DNA from: Actinidia chinensis
Lineage: Eukaryota > Streptophyta > Magnoliopsida > Ericales > Actinidiaceae
Assembly: GCA_009663005.1 (NCBI GenBank)
Contig: VIGQ01000687.1
Coordinates: forward strand, 1-17,500
Direction: 5' to 3'
DNA: 17,500 bases
The notes below the pieces were generated by a model that worked only from the letters and a program-made list of their open reading frames with translations, ran no database searches and was not told the DNA's origin. Below, piece after piece: positions 8,535 to 16,932 of the stretch. Position numbers and translations under genes: made by a program. Positions within the stretch are counted from its first letter, which is position 1, and every line of letters starts with the position of its first letter.

Positions 8535-8791
8535 ATTGGTCCCTATAGTTGATTAGAGTTTAATTGAGTAATTAGAACTCTATCAGTTTCGATATACGTC
8601 CTTCTATCCATACCAATTAACACTTACTATGGGAATGAAGTGTATGATAAACACATATGACCATTTTAGTGCTTCACTTTCCATTCAAATAATTTTATAA
8701 TATTGCATGAAGGACTTAATTGAAAAAATTAAAACTGCATGATTCTAACTATTTATATTAGAAAAGGATAGATCAACTTACAAGGACTAAT
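8535..8791. mobile_element. MITE-like element with GGTCC(C/T)TATAGTTGAT-type ends
   Basis: Left end ATTGGTCCCTATAGTTGAT (8535-8553) pairs with the reverse complement of 8772-8791, ATTAGTCCTTGTAAGTTGAT, about 16 of 20. The body is 257 bp and AT-rich with no open frame. Ends reading GGTCCCTATAGTT are common in plant non-autonomous elements and some LTRs. I could not fix a target duplication. Confidence 0.45.
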
Positions 8792-8861
8792 AATAAAAGT
8801 TACCTTAAACTCTTAAAAACTGCGGAAATGCCAAACTGTTAAATTAACTAGAAAATGGACT

Positions 8862-8873
8862 TAGTATCAGAGC
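8862..8873 (+). other. Primer-binding-site-like word of a plant LTR retrotransposon
   Basis: TAGTATCAGAGC differs by one base from TGGTATCAGAGC, the common primer-binding site in plant Copia-type elements, complementary to the 3' end of initiator tRNA-Met. If real, an LTR should end just left of 8862, but no clear TG...CA LTR was found there and no gag frame follows. It is weak, single-motif evidence. Confidence 0.2.
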
Positions 8874-9384
8874 GGTCATTTGTTCATAAATTTATCTATA
8901 GCCCAGATTTTTATTGGGGTCATTTAGGCCTCCAAGACTTTGCGGTTCTAATAATTATAGTCATTTTTTTAATTTTTAAATAATATGATATTCGTATTTT
9001 TGAAATTATTATAAATGATTAATAAGGGTGTATTTTTGAAAAAATAGCAACATTGCCCTTAAATTTAGAGTTCAAATTTATTTTCTTAATTCAGTTCACC
9101 AATTAGAATAAATAAAATTTATTTTGTTTCTCAAATTGTATTTTATTTGTAACATACCCCTTCATTTTTTATTAATATATAACTCTATTTAAAAAAAATA
9201 ATCAAAAGAGTTTTACTTTTTTATGTAATCCCAAGCAACCATACTCAAAATAAATTCTATTATCAAATTTAACAAATTTATTACAAAAACAAATTGATGT
9301 GTTGAGAAAAAAACATGGAAGGCCTAAAAATAAGGACAATATTATTAATTTTATCAAAAAATTATTTCAAAATGAGTGATAATA
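8874..9384. other. AT-rich stretch without recognised feature
   Basis: No open frame, repeat partner or structural motif was seen. The composition is very AT-rich (TTTTTTAATTTTTAAATAATATG, AAAAAAAATAATC). It separates the primer-site-like word from the solo LTR. Confidence 0.4.
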
Positions 9385-9389
9385 GCTTT

Positions 9390-9873
9390 TGTTGGAGATA
9401 AAATATCATATTTTACTACCGGCCAAGCTTGACTCGCGCCACCATCGGATTGTCCCTCTATAGTCTATAGTAAGTTTGATCAATATCTCTACGCGAGAGC
9501 TCGTCGATTATGCCATCAGGCGGAGATTCTCAAAGCACGTCAGAGTTTGAAAGTAACGTACATGGTGAAGTTTTACACTACCATTCACATGCCTGGGTCC
9601 AAAGCTCAATGACGCAATAGTCTACCTACCATCCAAGCTCTGGGGGCATGACTGGTTAGTCGCATACTCGTTGTCATGGAAGTTAGCGGGTTCACACACG
9701 TGCCGAGCTATATTATAAAAGGGCTAATCATCTCTCTCTATTGAACTAGAGATAATAATTTTTCTTTTACTCTTTTTCTCTTCTTTTTCGGTCACTAACT
9801 TGATTAGAGAGGCATCTTAGAACAGTTACGGACGATCCTTCTCACTGTTTCTACCTCGCAAATCCGACTAACA
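9390..9873 (+). mobile_element. Probable solo LTR of a Ty3-type (or similar) retrotransposon
   Basis: The stretch starts TGTTGG and ends CTAACA, the TG...CA rule with a short inverted end. The five bases on each side are GCTTT (9385-9389) and ACTTT (9874-9878), a target duplication with one mismatch. It is GC-richer than its surroundings. In order it holds a TATA box (9711-9723), a T/C-rich leader (TTTTTCTTTTACTC), and GGTCACTAACTTGATTAGAG with GGCATCTTAG, the LTR segment also seen at 301 and 1986. No internal retrotransposon genes lie on either side, so recombination between two LTRs probably left one. The exact right end is less sure than the left. Confidence 0.65.
9711..9723 (+). promoter_or_regulatory. 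TATA box of the solo LTR
   Basis: TATTATAAAAGGG is a strong plant TATA box. Start of transcription would be about 30 bases downstream, near 9750, giving a T/C-rich leader typical of LTR R regions. Just upstream, CACACACGTGCCG holds an ACGTG core, the binding word for bZIP/bHLH factors (G-box like). Confidence 0.55.
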
Positions 9874-9893
9874 ACTTTCTGCCACTAGCATCC

Positions 9894-10128
9894 GCTTGCT
9901 AGCCACTCCTAAAACGACTGGGCTAGTTGTTTTAAGAGCTTCTAAATGCAAACAAAAAACATTTCATGATAATTCATATATTTTTTTAAAAAAAAATTAC
10001 AGAAGAGATTGTTATATTTATAAAAAAAAGTTGAATTTTACACCAAAGAAAAAACGTTTCAGAATCTAGTCGATGCTATAATTACTAGCTTAGCTAAAGG
10101 CTGGTTAGTTTCCGCAGAACTAGCAAAC
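9894..10128. mobile_element. MITE-like element next to the solo LTR
   Basis: Left end GCTTGCTAGCCACTCCTAAA pairs with the reverse complement of the right end, GTTTGCTAGTTCTGCGGAAA; similarity continues over AACGACTGGGC versus AACTAACCAGCC. Length is about 235 bp. Inside the left arm, 9906-9921 and 9923-9938 form a near-perfect palindrome (13 of 16 Watson-Crick, two more as G-U in RNA, one base between the arms). No clear target duplication was found. Confidence 0.45.
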
Positions 10129-11200
10129 GATACTATATTATTATTTTTTTTTACTTTTACAATTCTAACATTTTTACTGTTTCTTTATCTTTCAACTCTT
10201 ATTATGTAAAAGTATAATTTACCATGGTTATTTCGTGTGTTCTAGGAGTATGACGCACTGCCATGCCTTAATTTTTTTCCACGTCTCATAACCAATCCTC
10301 TCCCTCTCTGTTTCACATAGCTAAACTCAGTTTTTTTTGGCAGATTGAATTAAATAGTTTAAAACATAAATAAAATGTATAGAATTAGGGAAAAAAAAAG
10401 CAAAACGGAATCAAAATATAATAATTATTGATTGAGGACGTATTTCCGATTTGATAAAAATTAGTAATTTTTGGTCGTGGTCCACCGCACATTACGTAAA
10501 AAAAAAGACACCTCATAAGCCGAATCGTTAAAGTTTACAACATACAAAAAAGATAAAATAAATAAAAGAATACATTGTATGTATAATCCCGAATAGATAT
10601 ATTCCTACAAAATAAAAATAAATTAAAATATAATAAAATTTAAAAAAAATGTTTGTTAGTTAAAAAATGAGAGAGAATAAAATAAGTGTTTAAAAGATCT
10701 ATTTTTTGGGTCCCCTTAAAAAACGATTCTAATTAATAAAAGCTATGTTTAAATTTTTAATATTTTTTGGCCAGTAATCCCATTTTGCGTATGGCCTATA
10801 TTTTTTGAAAAAAAGAAGTAGATATTTTTTTTAAAAAAATAATTTTTAAGGTAAAATTTGAATATTAAATTAACTCAAATAATTTTATAATAACAAATAA
10901 TTTTAAATATTCAAATATTTTAGTCTTATATTATAAGATACGTGTTATATTCAATCTCAAACTGGCATTTTTTTTACATTTTTTTGTTTTTAGATGAAGA
11001 GGCCGGCCACCACCACCAGGTACCAAACCGATTCAATGGCTTTTCCTTTTTTTTTTTTTTTAATATTTTTATTTCTTTAAGTTTTAAAAAAAGAACAAAG
11101 ATAAATATTTAAACAAAGTAGACAATTTACAATATCTTTATTGTTGGAGAAAATGAAAAAAACGGTAAAGTATCAAACTAGTCCAAACAGCAAGCCAAAT
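10129..11200. other. Long AT-rich stretch, nothing coding
   Basis: The sequence is dominated by A and T runs. The only compositional break is 10995-11035, with GAGGCCGGCCACCACCACCA, a short GC-rich patch that opens with ATG but is out of any longer frame. No repeats with partners elsewhere were found by eye. Such AT-rich DNA often flanks gene promoters in plants. Confidence 0.4.
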
Positions 11201-12090
11201 AAGTTTGTTTATTGCCGCGATTCTCTAGAACTGTGTTGTCTGTGAGAGACCGAGAGAGGAGAGAGTTTGTAGGGGAGAGGCGGGATAGGCCGCTGGCGAC
11301 TCCTGGAAGTCGGAGGTGAAGATAGTTCCGCTGGGCACGCGGAGTCGGAGGAGGAAGATAGGGCCGCTGGAAGACTCGGAGGCTGTCGATCGAAGGTGGG
11401 AGGGAAAGGCGGTCGGGAGCCGCACTCCCACCCCAATACCATTCGAAATCCTCACCACCCCTTGATTCCATAGCATCAATTGCTTTCGAGATCTTCACCA
11501 CCCCTTACGCAATGCGAAACCCTATACTAGAAACGGTGGTGTGTGTGTGAGAGGATAGAGAAGAGAGATAGAGAGAAAGAGAGAGAGTTAGTGGAGATGT
11601 GGAGGGGAGAAGCGGGAGAAGGAGCGGTGGAGGGCGACGTTTTCGTAGTCCGGAGGAGTGAAGGTATGGGGCCGGTGGACGACGCGAGGCGCGATCGAAG
11701 GTGAGGTGGCGGGAAGCCGCCGGCAACTTCCCCCCCCTGTCCATTCGAAAACCTCACCACCCTAGATCCATAGCAACAATCGTTTCTGAGATCTCCACCA
11801 TCCCTTATCGCTAATGTGGGCGTGTGTGTGTGTGTGTGGGAGAGAGAGAGAGAGAGAGAGATGTGGAGGGAGAGGGCGGGAAGACGAGCGCTTGGGTGGC
11901 GACACAGGAGTCAGGGGAGGAGATAGGGCCGGTGTAAGGCGCGGAGGCTGTCATCTAAGGTGAGGGTATGGCGTGAAGTGCTGGCGAAGGGATTGGGCTG
12001 GTGGTGGAATGCAGGGGAGGAGATTGGAGGGCAGAGGAGAGGCGGTCGTGTTGGCGGCGTTCTTCTGGCGTTGTCTCGTTGGGAGCGAGA
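11201..12090. repeat. GC-rich block repeated three times (units of about 305, 260 and 250 bp)
   Basis: Anchors recur at similar spacing: GGAGAG(A/G)G(C/A)GGGA; GGAGGAGATAGGGCC-like text; GCGGAGGCTGTC or similar; and (C/T)(G/T)AAGGTG(A/G)G at 11391, 11696 and 11955. Units 1 and 2 also share CATTCGAAA-TCCTCACCACC and ATCCATAGCA-CAAT with GAGATCTCCACCA-like text. Unit 3 lacks that tail. Units 2 and 3 open with GT and GA microsatellites. On the minus strand the block is C/T-rich, like plant 5' leaders, and has several overlapping open frames, but their proline/serine-rich products follow composition and share no motif. I treat it as noncoding repeat, perhaps an old leader or promoter. Confidence 0.7.
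11822..11861 (+). repeat. Compound GT/GA microsatellite
   Basis: About eight GT steps (11822-11838) are followed by about eleven AG/GA steps (11840-11861). A shorter GT-then-GA version begins unit 2 near 11533-11590, so the compound microsatellite was probably duplicated with the block. Confidence 0.85.
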
Positions 12091-12490
12091 GGACGGAAGG
12101 TAATTGTAAATCCTGTGCGGTAAATATATGATTGTATCCCTATGTTGGTTTAGATTTGCTGGAATCTTAATGGTAAGCGTTTTTTAATCCCTTGTGATCA
12201 CATCCTAAATTAGAATAAACATCGAACCGATAGAAAATGCCCATGTGTACGACATAAATTATATTATGTTTAATTACATAATTGGATGAAGGGTTTAAGA
12301 TTCATCTTACTTGAACTATTAGGGATTTTATTTGTCATTTTCCCAAATTGTTTTGATAAAATAATTCTTCTATAAAATGACAAAATAACTTAATGAAAAT
12401 AACTGTTTCTCCACAGCAACGTTTTTTTGATTACATAAGCCAACATCCCTTAGTGGGATTTGCAACGTCAATTGTGTGGCTGGCAAGCAA
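12091..12490. other. AT-rich DNA upstream of a TATA box
   Basis: No gene is seen. GAAGGTAATTG at 12097-12107 would be an acceptable splice donor if the GA-rich block were a transcribed leader, but no matching evidence exists. 12470-12500 holds CAATTG and CAAGCAATTC words that could be CAAT-type elements for the TATA box at 12501. Confidence 0.35.
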
Positions 12491-12500
12491 TTCTTCTCTC

Positions 12501-12508
12501 TATAAATA
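12501..12508 (+). promoter_or_regulatory. TATA box, probable start of the X8-like transcription unit
   Basis: TATAAATA in a TCTCTC context, followed 25-35 bases later by GAGAGAAATCCATAG, is a classic plant promoter layout. The start would fall near 12530-12540. The nearest recognisable gene content downstream on the same strand is the X8 domain at 14056, so this is its best promoter candidate, but 1.5 kb with introns would lie between. Confidence 0.5.
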
Positions 12509-12541
12509 CACAAGAGAGGGAGAGAGAAATCCATAGTTACA

Positions 12542-12631
12542 ATGTGTCACAACCCGAGAAAGGGTGTAATAAAAGAAGTTCTCCACGGTTTGTTTGGATT
12601 TATCATTGCCCTGGCTTTCAATAAATACTAA
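12542..12631 (+). CDS. Small open reading frame of 29 aa in the presumed leader
   Basis: The first ATG after the TATA box opens a 29-codon frame. Its product has a basic start (MCHNPRKG) and a hydrophobic middle (LFGFIIALAF), then stops at TAA. It could be an upstream open frame of the X8-like transcript, a tiny membrane peptide, or chance. The stop lies inside the first copy of a 65-bp local repeat. No family is recognised. Confidence 0.15.
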   Translation: MCHNPRKGVIKEVLHGLFGFIIALAFNKY

Positions 12632-12717
12632 TCTGTTTCAGTTCTTTCTTTTGCCCTTGGATTAATCAATTGTCCTGCCGGCTTTTCATTAAATACTAAT
12701 CTGTTCAGTTCTTTTCC
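12608..12717 (+). repeat. Local direct repeat, about 43 bp, 65 bp apart
   Basis: GGCTTTCAATAAATACTAAT with CTGTTTCAGTTCTTTC (12613-12648) is repeated as GGCTTTTCATTAAATACTAA with CTGTTCAGTTCTTTTC (12680-12716). Differences are mostly single-base indels. Confidence 0.75.
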
Positions 12718-12912
12718 TCTTTGTTCGTCAGCGTGATTTTATTTTCTTTTAATAATCTGTTTGGTATCCGAAAAGCTTAGGCAAAGATATAAAAGGTCAA
12801 ATTCTGAATTGTTTCTTTGATGGTCTTTCATCATGTGTGCCTGTGCTATTTTTAAAATCCTTTCTTCTGCCTGTGTAAATTTTCTTTCACCCCTGTATTT
12901 GATTAGTTTCAG

Positions 12913-13007
12913 GTGGTTATGAACTTTCCTTTCCTACAACTTCTTGTTTTTAACTTATCTCTCCTGGGCCAGTATGTACTATTCAAGTGGAGGGAATCTC
13001 AATTTTG
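12913..13007 (+). other. Candidate exon with signal-peptide-like start
   Basis: A T-rich tract and TTTCAG (acceptor AG at 12911-12912) precede the stretch, and TTTTG|GTAAGC (donor GT at 13008) follows it. Inside, ATG at 12919 starts MNFPFLQLLVFNLSLLGQ, a short hydrophobic run like a secretion signal, which an X8 protein would need. No homology is recognised; frame continuity to the X8 domain cannot be shown. It may be only a chance pair of splice-like sites. Confidence 0.25.
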
Positions 13008-13250
13008 GTAAGCTACTGTTCAAAGGGGAACCAAAAGTTTTGTAACAGCCAGAAACTATTCATATAGAAGGCCCGCATTGGACACAGGTTCGCATCTCTC
13101 TCTGTTTTGCTGTTGTGTGTGCACGTGAGTGCACTTATTTGTGATGTCCACATTTCTTAAATTTTATCCCAAAACAGTTCCTCAACTTTATGGGTTCGCC
13201 TGTTTTTTTTTTTGTCCTGAGAGACCCTTTTTTGTTTTTGTTTTTTGCAG

Positions 13251-14055
13251 GTTCTAGTCAAGAATTGGTTTGAACAACTGATTCTCCTCATGACCCATAT
13301 CCGTGATTCTTCACTCATTGTCTCACACTGGTTGTTTCTACAGCTATTTCTTTGGGTAGTGGCACCTGCTGATGTCTCAAACAATGTCAACTTGCCAAAA
13401 TTGGGTCGGACCCCTGCTTTAATCTCAAACTACCCAGCAACAAAAATCACCACCGATTGTGTTGAACACCGTCGTCTGCAAAAGAAACCAAGAACTCCAG
13501 ATAAATTTGGTCCTGCTTTCGTGAAGAACATTTTCCACTCTCCAAGAGGTGGGGTTTGGAGAGAAGAAACCAAGCCCTCTTGGCTTCTCTCTCCTCAAGA
13601 CTGTTGAACACAAACATCGTCTGCTCTTACAGAGACGCTTTGGCTGATATCCCTCAGACCTCTCCTAGACGTTTTGCAGAACACAAACTCCACTTATTTG
13701 GTGACCCACCCCCAAATTTTCAAAATCCTCCAGAATAGACCCCGGTCTCATCTCAATGTCCTATCCCAAGGCCAAAAAGGATCAAAAAACCAAACCAGAA
13801 AGCTCACATTCATCGAATCTAGCCATCCGTACCCACCAAGCCGACCCCCCATTTGGGCAGACTCCAATCCCCCGTTGGCTCCTCCTCTGCTCCTGCTTTT
13901 GGTGGCCAGAAAGCCCTCTTTCCGCCGCTGGTTGGCCGCCGTCTTCTTCTCTGCGCCATTTCTTTCTCCTTACCCCGAAATCGCTCCGTCTGCTTGCAAT
14001 TGGCCGCCGTGTAACCCATCTGTGTCTGTGCTCTGCTCCGAACCTACCGTTTTTT
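13251..14055 (+). other. Gene-like stretch between a strong splice acceptor and the X8 domain
   Basis: A T-rich tract ending TTTTTTGCAG makes 13250 a strong acceptor. The following frame is open to 13607 (about 119 codons) and has a hydrophobic patch, WLFLQLFLWVVA, then APADVSNNVNLPKLGRTPAL. A second frame is open from ATG 13756 and leads straight into the X8 domain, with a serine- and proline-rich stretch before it. I recognise no family in either. The stretch could be exon, retained intron or pseudogene. No AG lies near 14056; CCGTTTTTTGGGG there looks like a pyrimidine tract and acceptor whose AG was lost. Confidence 0.3.
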
Positions 14056-14369
14056 GGGGTGTGGTGTGTGGCCAAGCCCAGTGTGCCTGTCAGGACGTTG
14101 CAGGAGGCAATGGACTATTGCCTGTGGTGAGGGTGGGGCTGATTTTGAGGTGTTAGCCACGGAAGCTACTCTCCTGATACTTGTTGTGCTCATCTTTCTT
14201 ATGCTTCACAACAGCTATTGGCAGAAGAGCAAGAGGGTTTGGTGGGACTTGTAGCTTGAAGGCACTGCTACTGCTCATCAATGCTGAACCTATTAAGCAC
14301 AAGCCCTTTCTCTTCTTACTCTTATTTTGGGTAGTTTTATGTACAATCTTGTTTACTATACGGTTTTGA
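14056..14369 (+). pseudogene. X8 (CBM43) callose-binding domain gene, frameshifted
   Basis: X8/CBM43 domains bind beta-1,3-glucan (callose) at plant cell walls and plasmodesmata; they are found in small secreted or GPI-anchored proteins and at the C-terminus of GH17 glucanases. Here GVWCVAKPSVP and TLQEAMDY (14056-14118) are in one frame. After an extra T at about 14119 the next frame reads ACGEGGAD, and later HNSYWQKSKR (14206-14235). Another shift gives GGTCS, and a further one LINAEP (about 14277-14294). These are the domain's signature blocks in the right order and spacing; traces of GSCYSPD, VVAH and SYA lie between them only across frames. One expected Cys codon is TTT (ADF for ADC). 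After LINAEP the last frame gives a hydrophobic tail, FLFLLLFWVVLCTILF, to a stop at 14369, which could be a GPI-anchor signal. At least three to four indels break the frame. Either a pseudogene or assembly errors explain this; the many shifts over 300 bases favour errors or old decay. Confidence 0.8.
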
Positions 14370-14504
14370 TTCATTGGTTGGTTTCAAAATCACTTAGAAA
14401 TCGAAGTTTGTTTCGCTTTGTTTGGGATGGGCCACAACCCACATAAATGCTTGCATCTATATTCTTGATGCTTGTTTCCTGATACAACTGCTAGCTTTTA
14501 TTTT

Positions 14505-16160
14505 TCAATTACTTGGCTGATATACGAAAACTGCCCAAGGAAATCTCAGATAGGCATGTGCCTCCTGTTGGATCCCATCCTTGCAAGCAGGTTTGTCGAT
14601 TCTCATCTAAAAGCTTTCTCATCTATCTGATTTTTATTTGCCATGTATATATACATTTATATTTCGGGTATGCACAATGTGATTCTATGATAAATAATGC
14701 AAGAAAGAAATAAAACATTTTTTTGTCGTTTGTACGAGAGAGTGCTATTGCCCCCAAACTCTCTAGCAACAAAAAAAAATTATGGGTCATGTTCGATCGA
14801 AACATTTGATCAGTGTGTTCATGTCTAATCACCTAATCTGCACATTGCTTGTGATGACAGCTATTTGTTATATTACTTGAATTGAGCTGATCTTATATAT
14901 ATTAGCAGTTCTCTGTGGACTAGACTTCATGAGCACTGTATAATTATTGAAGTATTTAATGCAGGATCGCTTGTTCAAGCTTACCTTTATCCTAAAGAAG
15001 GGTGTTCATATTTCCACCATCGTATTCCTTATATATATAGCTGTTAATTTTAATTAGCCCTTCGTTTCAACTTCTTATTTGAATGTTATGACTAGTTCGT
15101 AATTATCAATTTCACTCTATCCTACCCAGGTTTTGAACATTGCCTGGGACCCCTCTGCCATTTACGACAAGCAGGCGCGATTACTCTTTACTCTTCCTGG
15201 TAAAGAGCCGTTGTACTTAGTTTCCAATCCACTTTTCCATTGTGTGGGACCTCAAGTGTCTCTCTCAACTGCTGCTAACATCTTGTTTACTGTGACTACT
15301 ATTACTCATCTGATGAAAATGCCGCCTGAGGACACCTCAGATAGGCATGCGCCTCTGTTGGATCCATCCTAGCTCATGGGCAGGTTTGTCCCTGTTTCTC
15401 ACGTTAGAAACTTTCTTGTCATAATATAGATACATATATTTATTTGTATAACAAATGTTTCTTGAAAAAATAATAAAGTAAAAAAAAAGAAATAAAAACT
15501 CTTGCGGTCTGTGTCGCAGAGACAGTGCTCATTGTGTCTCAAAACCTTCGAACAAAGAAAAGTTCTGGTCAATGGTCCATCAAGCCACAGTCGGATCACT
15601 TGTATGTTGTTCCTACCTTAGTTATGCACGTTTCTTGTTGAAGACAGTTAGTTGTAACTTTTACCTCAAATTTAGTTGACTTATTCGATGAGCTCTTTCT
15701 CTGTGGATAGACTTCATAACATGGGTAATTTTATTGATTCATTCAGAAATTCGACTTTTGTCAAGGTATACCTTTACTGAGAAAGAAGTTTGTTCCAGCG
15801 TAACAACGTCATATTCCACAATCTATATATCTGTAAGTTTATTTTTCCTTCCTTTGTACCGGTTTATGTATTCCCAGCTTCGTATCATTCCTTGATCAAC
15901 ACTTTCATTAGAATCATTACCTATACTTATTTGATAGTTCATGATTGGTGGTTATGATTAGTTCTTACTCATCCAATTTTACTTCATCTACTCCTACACC
16001 TCGTTTTTTGAATGTTGGTCGTGAACATCTGCCATTTCAGAAAAGCAGGTGATTACTCTACTTACTCCAACTGGTAACTAGCTTTTTATACTTAGTTATC
16101 GTACATTGCCATCGCGTGGGCCTCTAAGTTTCTCTTGCAGCCATGTTAATGTACTTGTTT
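14505..16160 (+). repeat. Tandem duplication of an exon-and-intron-like segment
   Basis: Unit 1 is about 14505-15310 and unit 2 about 15312-16160. TCAGATAGGCATG(T/C)GCCTC and TGTTGGATCCCATCC-like text occur at 14547-14580 and 15338-15368 (offset 791). TTCTCTGTGGA(C/T)TAGACTTCAT, ACCTTTA and AAAGAAG follow in both near 14910 and 15700. TTTTGAA, CATCTGCCATTT, AAGCAGG and GATTACTCT occur near 15131-15190 and 16006-16058 (offset about 875, so unit 2 gained about 85 bases). CAGGTTTGTC-type donors follow the first landmark in both. The pattern fits duplicated exons with introns, decayed more in unit 2. Confidence 0.65.
15130..15372 (+). CDS. Candidate internal exon of unknown product
   Basis: TCCTACCCAG (AG at 15128-15129) is a good acceptor. 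The frame after it is open for 80 codons to TAG at 15370, and reads LNIAWDPSAIYDKQARL, later GPQVSLSTAA, then PPEDTSDRHAPLLDPS at the end. It has no ATG near its start, so it can only be an internal exon or a fragment. I do not recognise the protein. The C-terminal words are partly kept in the diverged copy at 14520-14580 (KEISDRHVPP), which suggests past selection on the frame or simply recent duplication. A splice donor CAG|GTTTGT lies at 15380-15388, ten bases after the stop. Confidence 0.25.
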   Translation, partial: VLNIAWDPSAIYDKQARLLFTLPGKEPLYLVSNPLFHCVGPQVSLSTAANILFTVTTITHLMKMPPEDTSDRHAPLLDPS

Positions 16161-16930
16161 TTTTGTAAAGAAAAAAGTTGTCTAGATTATATATAACCTG
16201 TTTTATATTAGAGTTTAAACCCCATTGAGTGCAAATATTTTACTAATTTATTATTTTGTGATATTGTATATATACTAGTGTGGATTTCTGTAAAATTTAC
16301 GTGTGTCTTTGTAATGAGAAGAAAATTGGTAATTTTTTTTCGGCATCACTGTTCGATGTGATGCTTTAATATTTTATGATTTTTCTTATGTAATTTTGAG
16401 TTTCTCTTACATTTCAAATCAAATACTATACTTATGTGCTAGCCTAACTAATGCAGTATACCTAAAGTATTTGGTTATAAACTTCAAACTGACTTGTAAT
16501 TTTGTCCGAATATAGTTTAATTTAGGATTGTGGGCACAAGGACCTAGGGAATAGATATCAAATATAGCACAACCATTGGTCCTGTCCATGTCCTTCTCAA
16601 AATCAGTCCCATTCATATTTGTACTGATGCTATGTCAGCTGTACTTATAGTTTTTAGATGATGTGGTATCCCCCCTATAACTCTAACCCTCGAACGTCTT
16701 TCATATGGTAATCTAATGGAACAATAACTCCTTATATCATCTCTTCTTTAGTTCTATTGCATTGGCACTCTTCTGCATATGCATTGTATTGCTCACCTTT
16801 GGTAGATTTTAATCTCATCTTAGATCTATTCTACCTATTACTCAATTGGTTTTATGGTTGGATGCCTCGAATGCTTTCTAAGTCGTCCGAGTCTCTCTCT
16901 CGTCACCCTCACGTGCATCCAGTTGCACAT
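16161..16930. other. AT-rich intergenic stretch
   Basis: No gene is recognised. A minus-strand frame of 65 codons (16419-16616) and the first part of a plus-strand frame (16757-17077) show no motif. 16880-16920 is CT-rich, then GCATCCAGTTGCACATG leads into the polypurine tract. Confidence 0.4.
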
Positions 16931-16932
16931 GT

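Noticed and set aside
11178..11760. Several overlapping minus-strand frames with proline- and serine-rich products
   Set aside because: They overlap in all three frames over a C/T-rich repeat, so the lack of stops follows from composition. Tandem copies do not keep one frame.
13782..14075. 97-codon minus-strand frame opposite the X8 gene
   Set aside because: It is the complement of the gene-like stretch on the plus strand and its product has only composition-driven basic residues.
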